Source: Verrucomicrobiota bacterium
GTDB lineage: Bacteria; Verrucomicrobiota; Verrucomicrobiia; Limisphaerales; J093
Assembly: GCA_029556615.1 (NCBI GenBank)
Contig: JAKQDD010000137.1
Span: 1 to 45,301, forward strand
Length of the DNA stretch: 45,301 bases
Direction of reading: 5' to 3'
The notes under the pieces: model-generated
What the model saw: the letters and a program-made list of their open reading frames with translations, nothing else
Told to the model about the DNA's origin: nothing
Databases searched by the model: none
Translations under genes and position numbers: made by a program
Part shown: positions 45,163-45,301 of the stretch, piece after piece
Layout: every line of letters starts with the position of its first letter
Numbering within the stretch: position 1 is the first letter of the stretch

Positions 45163-45301
45163 TGCGCATTTCGGCGAAATCGGACACGCGTTTCGGAAAA
45201 TATTCGGACAGCCTTTTCGGGCTCGATTCGGACAGTTTCCGGAGCGGAGCGACGCCTGAGTCGAAGTTCTAATCTACTGTCCGAATTGAGGTCAAGTTTT
45301 G
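45163..45301. mobile_element. End of an IS21-like insertion sequence (continues outside window)
   Basis: The element begins TGCGCATTTCGGCGAAATCG at 45163. TCGGACA recurs at 45180, 45204 and 45228, exactly 24 bp apart, and an inverted copy TGTCCGA lies at 45279-45285. Multiple spaced terminal repeats starting with TG are characteristic of IS21-family ends, where they bind the transposase. No transposase coding sequence reaches into the window, so the family call rests on the end structure alone. The junction falls inside the MCE gene. A weak outward promoter (TTGACC at 45290-45295 on the - strand) may exist. Confidence 0.65.

Noticed and set aside
1..45301. tRNA or rRNA genes
   Set aside because: I found no TTC-loop/acceptor pattern or conserved rRNA segments in the intergenic stretches.

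Overview
The window looks like chromosomal DNA of a GC-rich Gram-negative bacterium, most likely of the PVC group (Verrucomicrobiota or Planctomycetota). The main pointer is a gigantic multidomain surface protein that opens with an LEPR-XLL-like N-terminus, a hallmark of those phyla. Weak Shine-Dalgarno sites at many starts and an MCE/PqiC outer-membrane lipid-transport remnant agree with this. The assignment is an inference from gene content only.

Left edge (1-298): the 3' end of a group II intron (domains V and VI on the + strand), then a small structured element bounded by 9-bp inverted repeats. Positions 299-28822 (- strand) hold one uninterrupted gene of about 9,507 codons, 63% of the window. 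From N to C terminus it carries an LEPR-XLL-like motif, a ~2,000-residue segment with EF-hand loops, very long RTX calcium-binding arrays (including a perfectly periodic 195-residue repeat), PPC-like domains, FG-GAP repeats, ELWxxDGT-like repeats, leucine-rich repeats, a golvesin-like domain, SdrD/Cna-B-like domains and six cadherin-like domains. It is most simply read as an enormous calcium-dependent surface or matrix adhesin. No secretion genes lie next to it.

Middle (28823-36181): an intergenic repeat copy, gltX and a probably exported msrA on the + strand; sufT and a TPR protein on the - strand; a second, inverted copy of the same intergenic repeat; then ilvD on the + strand. The ilvD product carries an in-frame insertion of about 175 residues that looks NTF2/SnoaL-like. 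It converges on and overlaps the last gene of the next operon by 11 bp.

The livKHMGF-paaK-like operon (40845 down to 34976, - strand) encodes a complete branched-chain amino acid type ABC transporter: binding protein, two permeases and two ATPases. Its last gene encodes a phenylacetate-CoA ligase homologue whose nucleotide-binding motifs look destroyed. With ilvD alongside, this may be a branched-chain amino or organic acid locus.

Right part (41003-45301): two PIN-domain toxin-antitoxin modules (Phd/YefM-type and ribbon-helix-helix-type antitoxins) flank a putative lipoprotein alpha/beta hydrolase. A 372-bp gap follows, with a strong hairpin. Last comes a PqiC-like lipoprotein behind an MCE-domain gene whose 5' part is cut off by the end of an IS21-like element. 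Both window edges are therefore mobile elements, so the window may be a complete contig bounded by repeats.
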